A stretch of 64,000 nucleotides of DNA from Ischnura elegans (taxonomy: Eukaryota; Arthropoda; Insecta; Odonata; Coenagrionidae), in contig NC_060257.1 in assembly GCF_921293095.1 (NCBI RefSeq), positions 55,154,968-55,218,967 on the forward strand. The letters run 5' to 3'. The notes beneath the pieces were generated by a model, which saw only the letters and a program-made list of their open reading frames with translations, made no database searches and was not told the DNA's origin. Made by a program: the position numbers and the translations under genes. This document shows positions 1-11,300 of the stretch, piece after piece (within the stretch, counting starts at the first letter, position 1; every line of letters begins with the position of its first letter).

Positions 1-467
1 CCATTAGCGTATTCATAATGTATAAATTATTTGGCTTTAGAAATCCCAGTTTAGACCAATGTTCATGGTCAATGTTAACCGCATTTGAAAAAGGCCAGAT
101 TGGCGCCCATGCGATGCCACTCCACGTGACGTCACAGGGACCTAGTTTCTATACGAGTAGATAGAAGTTTTACATCGTCTGAGATTACCAATGCATGCAT
201 GAGGCACAGACTTCAGGGAAACATCTCTTAATAATCACCTATTAAAACTGCCTACGGTCGGAAAGTTTCCTTCGTTTGATAAGGTATTAATAATTCTTAT
301 TTAAGCCAAGCGCTACCTGCTAGCAGCCTGCATCGCAGCGGCGCACACATCCTCGCCCCAAGGTCACCTCACTTTGAGGCAGCTGGAACCAGAATGACGT
401 CACACGGGATTTTCCCAGCATTCATACTTAGCCGTCCCGTTTTCGCGCGCTTGAAAATGTTCACTTT
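1..467. other. Unassigned sequence with two CRE-like palindromes
   Basis: No gene or repeat is recognised here. Two copies of the full cAMP-response-element palindrome TGACGTCA occur at 127-134 and 395-402. Two more occur at 29943 and 31227 inside a G-rich repeat. The site alone does not show regulation. Confidence 0.3.
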
Positions 468-725
468 TCATTTAATCGCGAAAATAAATATCGTCATTAA
501 AAAATCTAAAAGCGTGAAATACATACTCCAGGATTGATAATCTTTTGATTTAGGCAATAAAAAAATAATAGGAAACCACCCTATTTCTTTCTTGCGTCTC
601 CCATCGCTAGTTATCCTGCTTTCCAAATAACACAATTCATCCACCTCTACCGGTTCAATATATTTTATTCGAGGTCTTCCTTCTTCGTTCTTGCTATCTA
701 CTTGTTCCTCGGCCATTGTCTCCTA
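468..725 (-). mobile_element. LINE fragments joined in swapped order
   Basis: The minus-strand frame (716 to 468) carries two pieces of the LINE protein best preserved at 18.8-19.5 kb. One piece contains GRPRIKYIE; the other contains VEVDELCYLESRITSDG. In the better copy the CYLGSKITSDG piece lies N-terminal to the GRPRTKYME piece. Here the order is reversed, with the junction near 650. The nucleotide match to 18940-18990 and 19330-19430 is clear by eye. This is a rearranged, dead retrotransposon scrap with no initiation or RT domain. Confidence 0.75.
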
Positions 726-838
726 CAAATCATCACGTCAACCTCATGTCGCTGAACTTTTTTCTCAAAAAATTAAACTCCGGAACAACCTTATCATGTA
801 TAGAAAGTTCCTGCTGTTCTGTTACCACATAACTATTT

Positions 839-1058
839 GATCTGAGGTTTCCGCGGCGTTTCTTCATAAGCCCTTCGGCTTCCGGGCGTTCCTCCGCGTT
901 GAGTTGTCCATAGGTGACGACAGTTTTTTCCAGTCATCCTGCTGGCGTTTTCAGGTCAGAAATGCCAGCTTAAGGTCACGCCAGCAGGATGGCTGGAGAA
1001 ACTGTCGTCACCTATGGACAACTCAACGCGGAGGAACGCCCGGAAGCCGAGAGACTTA
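839..1058. mobile_element. Foldback element, GAAACTGTCGTC family
   Basis: Two arms of about 71 bp (876-947 and 979-1049) are near-perfect inverted repeats around a 31-bp loop. The right arm contains GAAACTGTCGTC, which recurs in the foldbacks at 30.8 and 59.9 kb. A CCGCGG-containing end at 848-860 matches the tail of those two copies in reverse orientation. Flanks CACATAACTATTT (826-838) and CACATATTTATTT (1059-1071) match at 11 of 13 positions and may be a decayed target-site duplication. Stem II (CCAG/CTGG) is visible, but the CTGANGA core has decayed to CTGAAAA. Confidence 0.7.
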
Positions 1059-1079
1059 CACATATTTATTTTCCAATAT

Positions 1080-1230
1080 CCCTTAAGTCCAAGTCTCTCA
1101 CCCTTACTCCTCTTATACCCTTGACCTATGCCCCCCTTACCTTTTATCCCTCCCATACGACAACCCTACTGAACCTCCCTTATATTTCCCCTCTCCCAAA
1201 TATCACCAAACTACCCCTCTTCCTAATACT
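1080..1230. repeat. Pyrimidine-rich low-complexity patch
   Basis: Dense CCCTTACC and CCCTCCC runs, of the same flavour as patches at 2.3, 3.1, 4.1, 4.6, 5.2, 16.1, 21.7, 34.0, 37.5 and 57.7 kb. An open frame across it (989-1246) is a by-product of composition. Confidence 0.5.
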
Positions 1231-1599
1231 CATTACGATTTTGTAGATATTACGTTTCGACCATCATTACCCAACCTACGCCTTCCCTCATTCGATACAA
1301 GCAATAAAAAAGATAATAAATAAAGTACGTACATGGATATTGAATTTATCTCTTGATAGGGCGGATACATTTATTTCAATTAGCTCTCTGGAACACTGCT
1401 TTTCCCTCTCGTCATCAATTGATCCTTAGTCTGAATTACATACCCCTTAGCCTTATGGAACACCTTCGCTAATTTCTGCCATGTCTTCCCCCCTTGCTTA
1501 TCCTAGGGAGTGTATTCCGGCTATTTGGTCGCTCTAAGGGATACCTAAAGCTAGCATCAGCTAGCCATAAAAAGATGGGTAATGAAAGAAACTCCATCA

Positions 1600-1860
1600 T
1601 AGTTTGATAGAAAAAAAGCATACGGATAGACAAGGATGGCAACAGATGGAAATGGTGTAAATTAAATAGGAATTGAAATTATTGAGAGATGGACAGGATA
1701 GAGCTGAATGGAAATGGTAATAAATGGAATGGACAAAAATTGTAGGGGAAAGACCAAGACAGAAATATTAAGTACGGGTTAGAGGTACCCACGGAAGAAG
1801 AACATCACCGCTGTGTAGGAACTAGCTTGGGAAAAGACCAATGGAGGACCGCAGCATAAT
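1600..1860 (+). mobile_element. Possible degenerate LINE C-terminus
   Basis: Plus-strand frames around 1741-1770 read GERPRQKY, and after a frameshift (about 1815-1850) SLGKDQWRTAA. Both resemble short motifs near the C-terminus of LINE reverse-transcriptase proteins. No continuous frame exists and the match is short, so this is only suggestive. Similar words occur in reverse complement around 9650-9760. Confidence 0.3.
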
Positions 1861-2285
1861 CGTATTAGGATTTTAATTCAATTAAATATGAATGATCCAA
1901 CCACGATAGTAGTACAGTCCAGAGCTTAGGCATATTGATAATTTCACCATCAGTCAATGTTTTCATGAACTAAATTTTTTACGCACTGTCTAGTATGACG
2001 TAGTAATCAACGAATTGTACTGTATTTGATGAAAGAATTATGAAGATGTAATCAATCGACCGATTAAGTAATTTTAAGTAACATTAAGTAACGCTCTTCA
2101 CGAAGATGAATCGACGCGGAGAACAACCCGGATACATAGCTCTCCGCCATCTGCACCACCCCTCTCTCAACATCACTGAATGCATAGTTAATAATTGACC
2201 TAAATGAGCGATGATGCTGTTATGACAATATTAAAGTTTTACCATCGCTCTTGTCTAACATAGGATTGCATAGCACACCAGGATT
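1861..2285. other. AT-rich sequence, nothing recognised
   Basis: No reading frame, RNA or repeat could be supported here. Confidence 0.5.
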
Positions 2286-2515
2286 GCTCACAATTTCACC
2301 CCATCCATAGCTATCTCACCCCTGATCACTTCTCCGTATCACTCCTCCCGAATACTTTCTTTGCAGTTCCCCTGACCTCTCCCTTGTGTCTACCCAGCTG
2401 GACCTCCCCTACATACATTTCGTTCCTCCCCCTTGTTCCTCATCCCGAGAACCAAGCTTGTATGGATAGTTTCAAATCCATACCCTGACCAATATCCTGC
2501 TCAATATTGTAAGTT
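2286..2515. repeat. C/T-rich body related to the 3-5 kb array
   Basis: This pyrimidine-rich stretch ends with AGCTTGTATGGATA (2455-2468), which recurs at 3211-3224 right after another C/T-rich body. Both are followed by similar text ending in a CAATATTGT motif. It appears to be an outlying diverged copy of part of the neighbouring repeat. Confidence 0.45.
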
Positions 2516-2518
2516 ACG

Positions 2519-2690
2519 ACATACAGGATGTTTTAGGAGGAATCCGCAATACCTCAGGAGGTGACGGGGGAGATAATTTTAAGCACTATTTTGTCCATAA
2601 GCATGGGATCGCAATTCCTTAGTTACTGAGATATGGCAACGCAAACATTCTTTTAGATGCAATTTTCAGTTACCATGAAAACGGTCTGAC
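2519..2690 (+). repeat. Dispersed repeat, copy 1 of 2
   Basis: Matches 29234-29430 along most of its length. Shared words include GGAGATAATTTT, GTCCATAA, ATGGCAACGCAAACATT and GAAAACGGT/GAGAACGGT. Both copies begin with a CAGGATGTTT/CGGGGTGTTT-like start. No coding capacity is seen and the class is unknown. Confidence 0.6.
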
Positions 2691-2960
2691 ATTTCATTCA
2701 ATATAATATCTTTCTTCATCAGTCCCATATATTTTATTCGACCGTATTCCATTTCCGAATTTGACATCTACTTGTCCCACGACGATTGTCTTCATCCGGC
2801 CATCATGTCTCAAGATATGGCAGATTAGGTTGTTCGTTTTCTTATCAAGATTTTCTTTTGAGGCTTCTCTTCTCTTCAAATCTTCTAAAGACTTCCTCAT
2901 TACTAACTCCATTACTTCAAGCCCAATATTCTACAGAACAGACTAACAAGACAGATTATC
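2691..2960 (-). mobile_element. LINE 3' fragment, decayed
   Basis: The minus-strand frame 2912-2694 contains NLICHILRHDGRMKTIVVGQ, matching NLIGHILRHDGLMKTIVEGQ of the copy at 18.8-19.2 kb. Frame and stop pattern show decay. The tail from about 2920 to 3005 is shared with 3610-3705, so this scrap and the one at 3.3 kb duplicated with their flanks. Confidence 0.75.
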
Positions 2961-2999
2961 AACAGTCCTTCACTTCGTCCTTTCATATCAAGATTTTCC

Positions 3000-3215
3000 C
3001 TTTGCTTGTTACATATATACCTTTCCAACCCATATTATTAACCCTGGCTAATTATTGTCATTCCTTTCCCAAACCTAAATCTCGCTTACCCCCCAGTCTC
3101 CTCCTTCTACTCCTCTCGTCCTCCAACCCCTTATCTACCCCTACTCCTGCTTCTACCCTACTAAATCTCCCAGAACTCGCGCCTATATTTTTCCCCTCCC
3201 AAAACTACCGAGCTT
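3000..3215. repeat. First body unit of the tandem array
   Basis: Starts with ATACCTTTCCAACCCATATT and continues as C/T-rich sequence ending in CCCAAAACTACC. The same order recurs at 3984, 4538 and 5086. It is separated from the next unit by the LINE scrap at 3285-3600. Confidence 0.6.
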
Positions 3216-3284
3216 GTATGGATATACTCAACCCCTCACTGTGGCCGCCAATTTGATACCTTATCAAAACTTGTTCAATATTGT

Positions 3285-3600
3285 TAGTATAAGTTATCAT
3301 TATCACCCGTCAGCTATCCTAAGATTGGTTTACCGCAGGTCTCCACTCAAGTCTCCTATCAGCCAATCTTTTCTCACCAACGTATTTTTTTATTTTTCAC
3401 GTCCTTCTTTACCTCTTCCATTTATTAATTTTTTTGAGGTCTTCTTTTTCCATTCTACTTGTCCCTTAGACGATTGTCTTCATCAGGCCATCTACCATAT
3501 CACAGGATATGGCTAATTACGTTGTTCCGTCTTCTCACCATGGTTTATACGAGGCTTCTCTGCCCCTCCTACTCACAATAGGACTTCTTCATTTTCAACT
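3285..3600 (-). mobile_element. LINE 3' end, non-coding remnant
   Basis: Contains the conserved LINE tail (CTAAGATTGGTTT, CTCCACTCAAGTCTCCTATC) and, further in, GACGATTGTCTTCATCAGGC. In reverse complement these correspond to the WRAASNQ end and the LMKTIVEGQ segment. Small indels break every frame. Confidence 0.7.
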
Positions 3601-3718
3601 CCCTTACCTCAAGCCCGATATGATATAGAACAGAGTAACAAAAAAGAATTCTAACTTTCTCTATAGTCCTCTCCTTGTTCCTTTTATATTAAGATTTTCC
3701 CTTTAACAAACCAAACGA

Positions 3719-5290
3719 AATGTTCAAGATTAAAGTTAAAAATCGAGGTTGGATAAAAAGTTGAAGATGGATGATTCGATCTCTTTTTCCTCCATTTTTC
3801 ACTATTGAAACTCGATTTTCGATTTTCATCGAAATGGATTTTAATCAAAATCGATTGTTATCGAAATTAGTATTAATCCAAATTGATTAAAATGTAAATA
3901 GATTTTTATATGGATCGATTTTAATCAAAATCGATTTTTCCATCACTATGGTGGACGCACTCAGTGGCTTTCATCTTGTTTGATATACCTTTCCACCCAT
4001 ATTGTTCTCTTAGGCTAATTATTGCCATTCCTTTCCCTTATCTCAAGCCCGCTTACCCACTCTGTTCCCTACTCCTAGCGTATCCCTCCCATGAACCCTT
4101 CTCCGCCGCATTCCCTGATTTTACCCAACTAAAATCCCCCTGACTCTCGATGTTAAGATTTTACCAATCTGAGATGAAATAAAATGGTCAAAATCGAAGT
4201 AAAAAAATCGAGTTTGGATCCGAAACTCGAAGAATATGGTTCGATGTCGATTTTCTCGCTCTTTGACTGTTAAAACTCGATTTTCGATTTAAATCGTAAT
4301 CGATTTTAACAGTCAAAGTTAAAATTAATTTCATCAATTGTGAAAAACTTTTAATCTAAATATATTTTTAATTAAATCGTTTCTAATCTGAATCGACTAT
4401 GTTAACATCGATTATAATCGAAATCGGTTTTAATTGAAATCTATCATGATCGAAATCGATTATAATCGAAATATATTTTAACGTAAATCCATTTTTCCAT
4501 ACAACGGTGGACGCAATCGGTAGCTTTAAGCCTGTTTAACATACCTTTTTATCCATATTGTTCTCCCTGGCTAATTATTACCACCCCTTCCCCTTACCTC
4601 AAGTCCACTCTCCCCAATCTTACCGTATCCCTCCTGTGTAATTCCCCTAACCCCTTCTTTACCCATACTCTGCATCTTCCACAGTAAAACTCCACTGACT
4701 CTCGATATTAATATTTTCCAAACTGAGAGCAAACTAAATGGTCAAAATCGAAGTTAAAAAATTGAGTTTGGATCTGAAACTCGAACTAGAATCGATCTCT
4801 ATTTCCTCGATCTTTGACCATTTTGATTTTCAATTTTAATCGCAATCGATGTTGATAGTCAAAATTATAATTAATTTCATCAATAGTTATTTTTTTAACC
4901 TAAAGAGATTTTAATCTATATCGATATTAATCGAAATTGATTCTTTTCTGAATCGATTTTAATCGTAATCGATTCTAATCTAAGTAGATATTCATTGACA
5001 TCGATTTTAATCGAAATCTATATTTATCGAAATCGATTATCCATCACTACGGTGGACGCACTCGCTGGCTTTAAGCCTGTTTAACATACCTTTCCACCCA
5101 TATTGTTCTCCCTGGCTAATTATTACCATCCCTTCCCCTTACCACACTCTCCCTACTCCTACCGTACCCCACCGTACCCCTTCTTTATAATTCCCCTTAC
5201 CCCTTCTCCACCCCATACCCTCTGCTTCCACCCCACTAAACACTCCCCTGAATCGCCCCTACATTTCTCCCCTCCCACAACTACCACCCC
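3719..5290. repeat. Tandem array with about 550-bp period and ATCGATT islands
   Basis: Three units are visible, marked by GGTGGACGCA near 3951, 4505 and 5051, giving periods of about 554 and 545 bp. Each unit has a C/T-rich body (ATACCTTTCCACCCATATTG, CCTGGCTAATTATT) and an AT-rich island (about 3719-3941, 4143-4495, 4700-5040). The islands are packed with ATCGAT, AATCGATT and TCGAAATCGA words. The units are diverged, so the array is old. It may behave as a satellite or as the tail of a larger transposon. Confidence 0.75.
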
Positions 5291-6120
5291 ACCTTATCAC
5301 CCCACCCCCACCACCGAGTTCGCAGGGGTAAATCCATCCCCCCCTCCCATACGTACCCCTCCCCCAGACCCTTTCTCTCTTCCCCTCCTCCCGCAGGCCG
5401 CCTCCCGCACTGTCCCATCGATCCCCCAGTCCGTTGCCAGAGCTCCGTGCGGCAGGGACGAACGGGAGACTTAGGCCTGGACCGCCAGCTATATCTCTCT
5501 CTCTCTCTGGACTCCCCCTTATTCTGCAGCGGGGGTTTTTAGAGGGGGGAGGGGGTTGTGTGGGGCGGTGGTTCACATAAGGGGGGGGCGGCCTTCCACC
5601 ACCCCCCTACCCCCTGCCGGTTCCACGGGAGGCGGCGGTTCTGGGTCCGGAGGGGGCACAGCGTTCGCTCCAGCTCCGCAGTCAGTGGCTGTCGGGATCT
5701 TCCGTGGGGAGGTTTTTAAAGGACGCGCATTTCGACGAGAGAATTTCTGCTAGCACCAACCGGCGACGGTCCCGTAAAAAAAAGAGAGCTTCCCTCGACT
5801 ATTTCCGTTTTTTTTCCTCTTCGTTCAAATTTCTCAAATTTTTACGTGCGGGACAGTTTGATTCAGCCTAAATCGCGAGAGAGAGGGGAGTAGGGTGGGG
5901 GAGAAGAAAGGGGTGGTTGGAAGTATAGAGGAATGGGTCCAGTGTTTCCACCGCTGGAGGAAAGAGGAGCTGACGCCCCGGACGAGAAGGGTGTTTTCTC
6001 TCCGCCGAAACGCCCGTTTTTTTCTCTGGAGTCGCAGCATGGATCTTCGTTCCGCGAGCTTTTGCGTCCGCTGAAGGCCAGGATCATCGCGGATTAACGG
6101 GAGATCAAACGTATCACTGG
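5291..6120. other. GC/CpG-rich region with a (TC)n run
   Basis: Rich in CpG and G/C runs, with a (TC)n microsatellite at 5493-5508. Open frames occur on both strands and none resembles a protein I know. This composition would fit a promoter or 5' untranslated exon. It ends at the target-site copy TATCACTGG of the insertion at 6121, so 5.3-6.1 kb and 6.35-6.8 kb were once adjacent. Confidence 0.35.
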
Positions 6121-6338
6121 AAGTAAATTCTTCTCGTGATTTCATCCGGGTAATCTCCATCGCTTCCCATGTTTAGATAAAGTCCTTTTCCATCGTATCA
6201 TCGGCCCTGATGATGATGTAAAAGAAGATTTCATCGAAACGTCGGTAGCGATGGAGATTGAGGAGATCACCCAGATGAAATCTCGAGATGAATTTACCGC
6301 CATCTTTCGCCGGGAAAAAGTGAAGTCCTACAACAAAA
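6121..6338 (+). mobile_element. PLE-like foldback insertion with hammerhead-like core
   Basis: Flanked by TATCACTGG at 6112-6120 and 6339-6347, read as a 9-bp target-site duplication. The outer parts are an imperfect inverted repeat (about 6124-6165 against 6246-6296). The core is CTGATGA (6207-6213), one unpaired T, stem GATG/CATC, then GAAAC (6236-6240) followed by GTCGGTA. That allows an AC/GT helix III closed by GTCG, with A at the cleavage position. The tail motif CGCCGGGAAA matches the copies at 51.8 and 60.7 kb. Confidence 0.75.
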
Positions 6339-6347
6339 TATCACTGG

Positions 6348-6794
6348 TTCGCTCACGTAATGTATACCATATATTTCCTGAGTGTACCCTGATGCCTTCC
6401 TCTCCTGGACCCCTTTCCGGTGTTTGATCCCAGACGATGCTGCCCCTGCAGTCGACGCGAAAGCTCGGGAGAGGATGTTCCATACCGCGGCAACTCCAGA
6501 GAAACTGTACGTATAAAAGAATCGTAACCCTTCGTTGCTAAATGTACCAAGTATATCAGGAAATGAGTGTGGGCACGTAGGTCGTATGAGGAGCGGGAGA
6601 AGAATCCCTTACCTCGCGTACATCTTTGCCGGAGGGACTGAGAAATCCATCAATGAGGACGTCCGAGGCAAGATCTGGGAAAAGACGGGTTGGAAGTTTT
6701 TCGCCGGCTTTGGAGAAGAAGAAGATGTGCTGAAGGAGTCCCAGTGAAGACGTCGAGATGAAGATCAAGGAGCAGTGTCCAACAGAACGATACG
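6348..6794 (+). other. Candidate 5' exon ending at a strong splice donor
   Basis: GC-balanced, non-repetitive sequence continues the 5.3-6.1 kb region and ends at ACG|GTAAGT (exon end 6794), an almost perfect donor. A 70-codon open frame (6535-6747) lies inside but resembles no family I know. The stretch could be a 5' untranslated exon. No acceptor or poly(A) signal was tied to it. Confidence 0.3.
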
Positions 6795-7039
6795 GTAAGT
6801 CTTTTGAGTGCATGTGTGCGTTTGTGAGATCGGTTTGAGTGGTTTCTTTTTTATTTAACTATTCTGCATGAAGGGGAGGTATAGATGTAGGGTGAATGTG
6901 TGTATATGGTGGTGGTTTGGGGATGATCAAGAAGGGAAATAGGGTGGGAATTTAAACACATGTGTGCAGGAAAGTGGGATGAGGATTTCAGTATAGGCGA
7001 GAAGGATGTGGTGATATCGGTCGGATGGGTTCTGGAGAG

Positions 7040-7154
7040 TATGTGTGGGTGTGTGTAATATATATACGAATATGATGTATATATATATATACAATATATA
7101 CCTATGCATATGTATATTGTATATATATATCACACACGCGTATATATATATATC
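7040..7154. repeat. AT/GT microsatellite
   Basis: Interrupted (TG)n, (TA)n and (CA)n runs, including TATATATATATAT stretches around 7077-7090 and 7138-7153. An open frame across it is a simple-repeat artefact. Confidence 0.85.
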
Positions 7155-9215
7155 CTTGTCGTGAACATGTGTGAGTGCATGAAAGATGATTGCTTGAGTG
7201 AGGGTACAGAGGTTCTCCTTCCCTACGAATATGACGCCTGCAGGGGGTTAAGAATGACAAAAAAGCGAGGGTTGGTTATCGGGGTAGATGGGAGTGGTAG
7301 TGGTGATGTGACTTCTCCAAGGGTTGCTGCATATGCTCCAGCTATGAGGTCGCCGGAGCCGGCCGGCCGGCTTGCTGGCTGGGCTACAGCCTTTTACTGC
7401 TTTGCCGGGCAAGCGCATTCTTGTCTGTGATACTGGGCATGCTGGGAATTCGAACTTTTAGTCAAGAATACACTGGACACTGAATGAGGATTCAATCAAT
7501 TAGGACATCGATACTCAAGCTTTTTTTATCGTTTACTATAGGATATTACGATGGATATCGCCCCGAGATAGGGTAGTTTCGATAGATATAGAAAGGACAC
7601 CAGGAAAAAGAATATCTAGGGACCGAAGGAACTATTATCGGAAAATAAGAAAAGGAAGGCCGCAGTATTCGATTTGAAGGATTATGTAATCATCAATATA
7701 TGCATTGCCGCTGAGTAATTGATAAATCTTGCAGAGATAAGGCCGTTCCCTAAATAGAGATTACGCTCAGCAAATATTCATCCTCTTCCTCCCTGTAAGT
7801 CATCGCAATACCTTACATTCTCGCGATTTTTAACAGCATTTTTATTATTCTAACCTCCAAGAGTCATCTTACAAAAAAGTTCTCATTTTTCCCGTTCATC
7901 CTAAGACGCACAGCACTCTCTCAATTGGCTTATAGTAATCCATCTCCTATCAAACGGGCTAAATGTATTTTCTCAGCCTCGTAGTACATCTAAAAGTTTT
8001 TCTTTGATTCCTCGCTTTATTTTTTTGCTAAGTATTCTTCGTAAGTAACACGAATTTTGTATCCCGTGTCTAGCCATACGAACTCTACTCACCTTTCTTG
8101 CCTCCCATTTGGCTTATAAGTTTCCGTCCACACCCTTCCAATACATTTACACTGTTATTACCTAACCACGTACCTTAGTATGGATGAGAATTATCATACG
8201 CCTGCTTATGTCCGATTCGCCGACGAAAACTGTGGGATTGCATAAATGGAAAATACTGGCTCTCCACGTGCTATGCACATCCAGTGTATGCATCCACGGA
8301 CTTCCATCGTCTATTCAACACCTATCCTTTATATCTTCAGCTATTCCCTCTAATAAACCGTGATTAGCACTGAGTAACTCCAATCACGTCTTCAGCATGT
8401 ACCGGCATCTCACTCGACTATGCCTTGACACAAATCAAGATTTCACGAAACTGGCTCACCATCATATTCAGCTAATAAGAATCCCGGATATGAAAACTTA
8501 GAATATCAATGAACGAAAAACGACTCAGAGCGAGACTATGATAAATTAATTACGTAACCTATAAGATAAGACATAATATCCTGACTACTAATGTAAAAAC
8601 CACTGGGCTATATTGTATTTCTGCTTTGAGTTTGAACTTGAGTTCAGTCACCCCTTCATCTTTGATTAGAGAAAAGAAAAATACTTGAGACTCAACACAG
8701 AAAATTAACACCGTATTTATTTTCGCTTTATTACGTAACTAACACAACCGTCTGTAATGACATATTGTGTGCTAACTCATACTGCAAGAGCCGCATGATG
8801 TTTTCCTCAAATTTACACAATCCAAAGAAAATGGAAGTGGATATAAAAATTTTCGTAATTACCTATCATCGTAGCAGACGTAATAATTTCTTCCCAAACC
8901 GTGGCTTACATCCAACGATCCCTCGCTAGAAGGGATAATGATGATCAACGGGGGAATTCCGGTTAAGTCATAGCTCAGCTCCACAGTCTAATCGTAGATA
9001 TTTCTCTCCAGATTTGATATATTCACCGTTAGCATGCAATAAAGTCGGGCGGCGACTGTTTCATCTTGATTTCCACCTCGTGAGAGAAATATGCTACACC
9101 AAACTCAGCGTTAAAAAGCTTACATATCAGGTAACTAATGCCGCCTTTCAACAAGTCCACGGAAAACTATATTTACCCGGCATGGTTTGCAATCATGGCA
9201 TCTTGTACGATTGTA
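7155..9215. other. Mostly AT-rich sequence, nothing recognised
   Basis: A short GC patch at 7340-7400 includes a GGCCGGCCGG palindrome. The rest is AT-rich with no supported gene, RNA or repeat. Confidence 0.5.
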
Positions 9216-9219
9216 CCAA

Positions 9220-9480
9220 CTCACTCACCCAGTGACTCATCACGAGGGCTGGTTTGGATAGGCTAAGGTAGAGCTCATCCCAGACTAAGCCACAGGTGAG
9301 CGACTGTCTTGAATTCGGAGTAGAAAAGACGGTTCTCTCTATTCCATCCATCACTTCGAGAACTTTTGGATGTTTAGATTCTCCTCCCTGGATTTCAACC
9401 CGGAACCTCAGTAGCCGAGAATCACGCGCTGTTAGACTACCACGCTCCCCATTCACTGCGGTATTACTGCAACTACTGAA
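9220..9480 (-). mobile_element. tRNA-derived SINE-like element
   Basis: On the minus strand, 9450 to 9383 looks like a tRNA: an A-box-like TGGTAGTCTAACAGCG and a B-box-like GGGTTGAAATCC at suitable spacing. The flank (CACTCACCCAGTGACTCATCACGAGGGC, split at about 9228-9255) recurs in diverged form at 10236-10285, as expected for a dispersed element. The tRNA identity is not clear. Confidence 0.55.
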
Positions 9481-10019
9481 ATTTTTCTGTAATTACTGAA
9501 AATTTCCCGCATAGATGCTGGTAATGAGCAGTTACCGAGACGAACCCTAGGCAAGGTGCAAGCAGTGGCAAAGAATAGAATCATGTGATATGCGGAATGG
9601 ATATGTGATCCAAATTTACATTTTTATCCACTTCTGAAAATTTCTTAAAAATTCTATCTATTCCATTTATCACCAATTCCATCATTTTTACTCCAATTTT
9701 TATCTATATCCATCTGTGACTATCCACATGTTTCTATGTCTACACAATTATGTTTACTTTATTCACATCCTAACCATTTCTCAGCCAAGATACACAATTT
9801 CTCTGAGTTGAATATACTTCGGAAAGGACGAAGTATGGGCCTGTGTACTTATAACAAAAATTCGTAGATTTTGTATACGGCAGAGGGCGGGGAAAGACAG
9901 GTGAACAGCCATAAGGGTGGGAAATCAGGCAAAAGCGTATGAGAAAGGGGTGAGAAGTAATCGGAGAAGTTCGGAATAAGAGAATTGTATGAGAGACGAA
10001 AGCATCCGAGTTCAATGAC

Positions 10020-10290
10020 ACTCATTACTCAGCACTGATACCACTTGCGTGTCTATTCAGATCATATGTAAGTTCTCCCTCAAGTCGGATGGGGAAGGAC
10101 ATAAAAATCTATCCAGCCACGAGACCATAAACGCTTCTATTTCCACCTCATACGGACTCAACCCACGATTTCGAATGCAAAAATGTGAGATATCTTCACG
10201 ACTCGTCCGGATATTCGTGTCTATTAACGTGATTCATGCCACTCACTCAGTGATTTAACTCGTAGGCCGGTTTACTAGTCTAACTTCTAA
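10020..10290. repeat. Diverged relative of the 9.2 kb element
   Basis: The stretch CACTCACTCAGTGATTTAAC and following text aligns with 9222-9270. The tRNA-like head is not clearly preserved. Confidence 0.4.
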
Positions 10291-10680
10291 CCATAATGCT
10301 TTTGAAACCACAATAAGATCGACCGGAAAATCTTTCGTATCACTCGGAAATAACAATCGTGGTTTGCAGAGTCGTGAGGATAATTCTCCATCCGAAATAT
10401 AGGTAGCAGTTTCAGCTCGAGTATTACACATCTTTAAACATCTTCGGGTGAAAACCGCAACAGTTCATATAGCAACATATATCATGAAATAACAAAAATT
10501 GCTACCAAGCATGAAATGTGAACAGGAATAAGATTATTGGAAAAATAATCACTGGACTTAACAAATTCCAAACAAACTGAAACATGTGCTGAGTATTTCC
10601 TAAGTCTCGCTGTAGCAAGATCATTCCTGCCCGCGAATATGGACACTGGATATTCGACGCTAACCCTATCTCGATCCATA

Positions 10681-10810
10681 GACTTCCCATATCAATGAGG
10701 CATAGTTATGCCATGACGATCGCAACGCCGCCGATATGGTACTAAAAACATCGCATAATTAATTGTACTTCCTCAGAAAAGGTTTATTGATTTAAATACA
10801 TCCAAATTGT
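10681..10810. repeat. Dispersed repeat, copy 1
   Basis: Aligns with 12161-12290. Shared text includes CTTCCCAT, AGTTAT, GGTACTAAAAACATCGCA and CCTCAGAAAAGG. No coding content. Confidence 0.65.
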
Positions 10811-10989
10811 TCTCATATTCAACAGTTTCTCATACTCAAATTCTTCTCGTATAAGGTGAATTATATCTTTTCCTTAATACCCACTAAACAAAGCTTTTAT
10901 TTAACAAATGATGTGAAACGCGCGATAGCCTAGATAAATCTCTGAGATACGTACAAACGGCGAAGGAAGGGTGGGAAACTATCCGTTAA

Positions 10990-11300
10990 CATGCAGCGCC
11001 CCCTTTACGTCGAAAGTCCAGTATTTATATTCGCAGCTCGGCCATTGAACGTCTGAGGCGAATCGTCACGTGGTAACCGGCGGATAAGACGAGGAGAGGC
11101 GCTGAAGCCGCAAGGATGCGTCAAATGACAATTGCGCATGCGCTGTTGATCCGGCAGGAGGAGACGCCGTAAGTCCATAGATAGAAACGCCATTATCAGG
11201 GCTCCAATGCGGGAAAGAGGAAGTGATTTGCTAGCCGGCGTAAAAGAGCGGCGAATTCCGACACGGAAATAACCATAACGACCCATTTTGGGCGGAAATT
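10990..11300. promoter_or_regulatory. CpG-rich promoter-like patch with NRF1-type and E-box sites
   Basis: A compact CpG-rich patch in AT-rich surroundings holds GCGCATGCGC (11134-11143), the canonical palindrome of NRF-1/Ewg factors, and GTCACGTGGT (11065-11074), an extended E-box. A minus-strand open frame of 143 codons (11436-11005) spans it but looks like no known protein. Inference: a housekeeping-type promoter or first exon. Confidence 0.35.

Noticed and set aside
3719..5290. CRISPR-like array
   Set aside because: Units are about 550 bp and diverged throughout, with no short identical repeats or unique spacers, in a eukaryotic setting.
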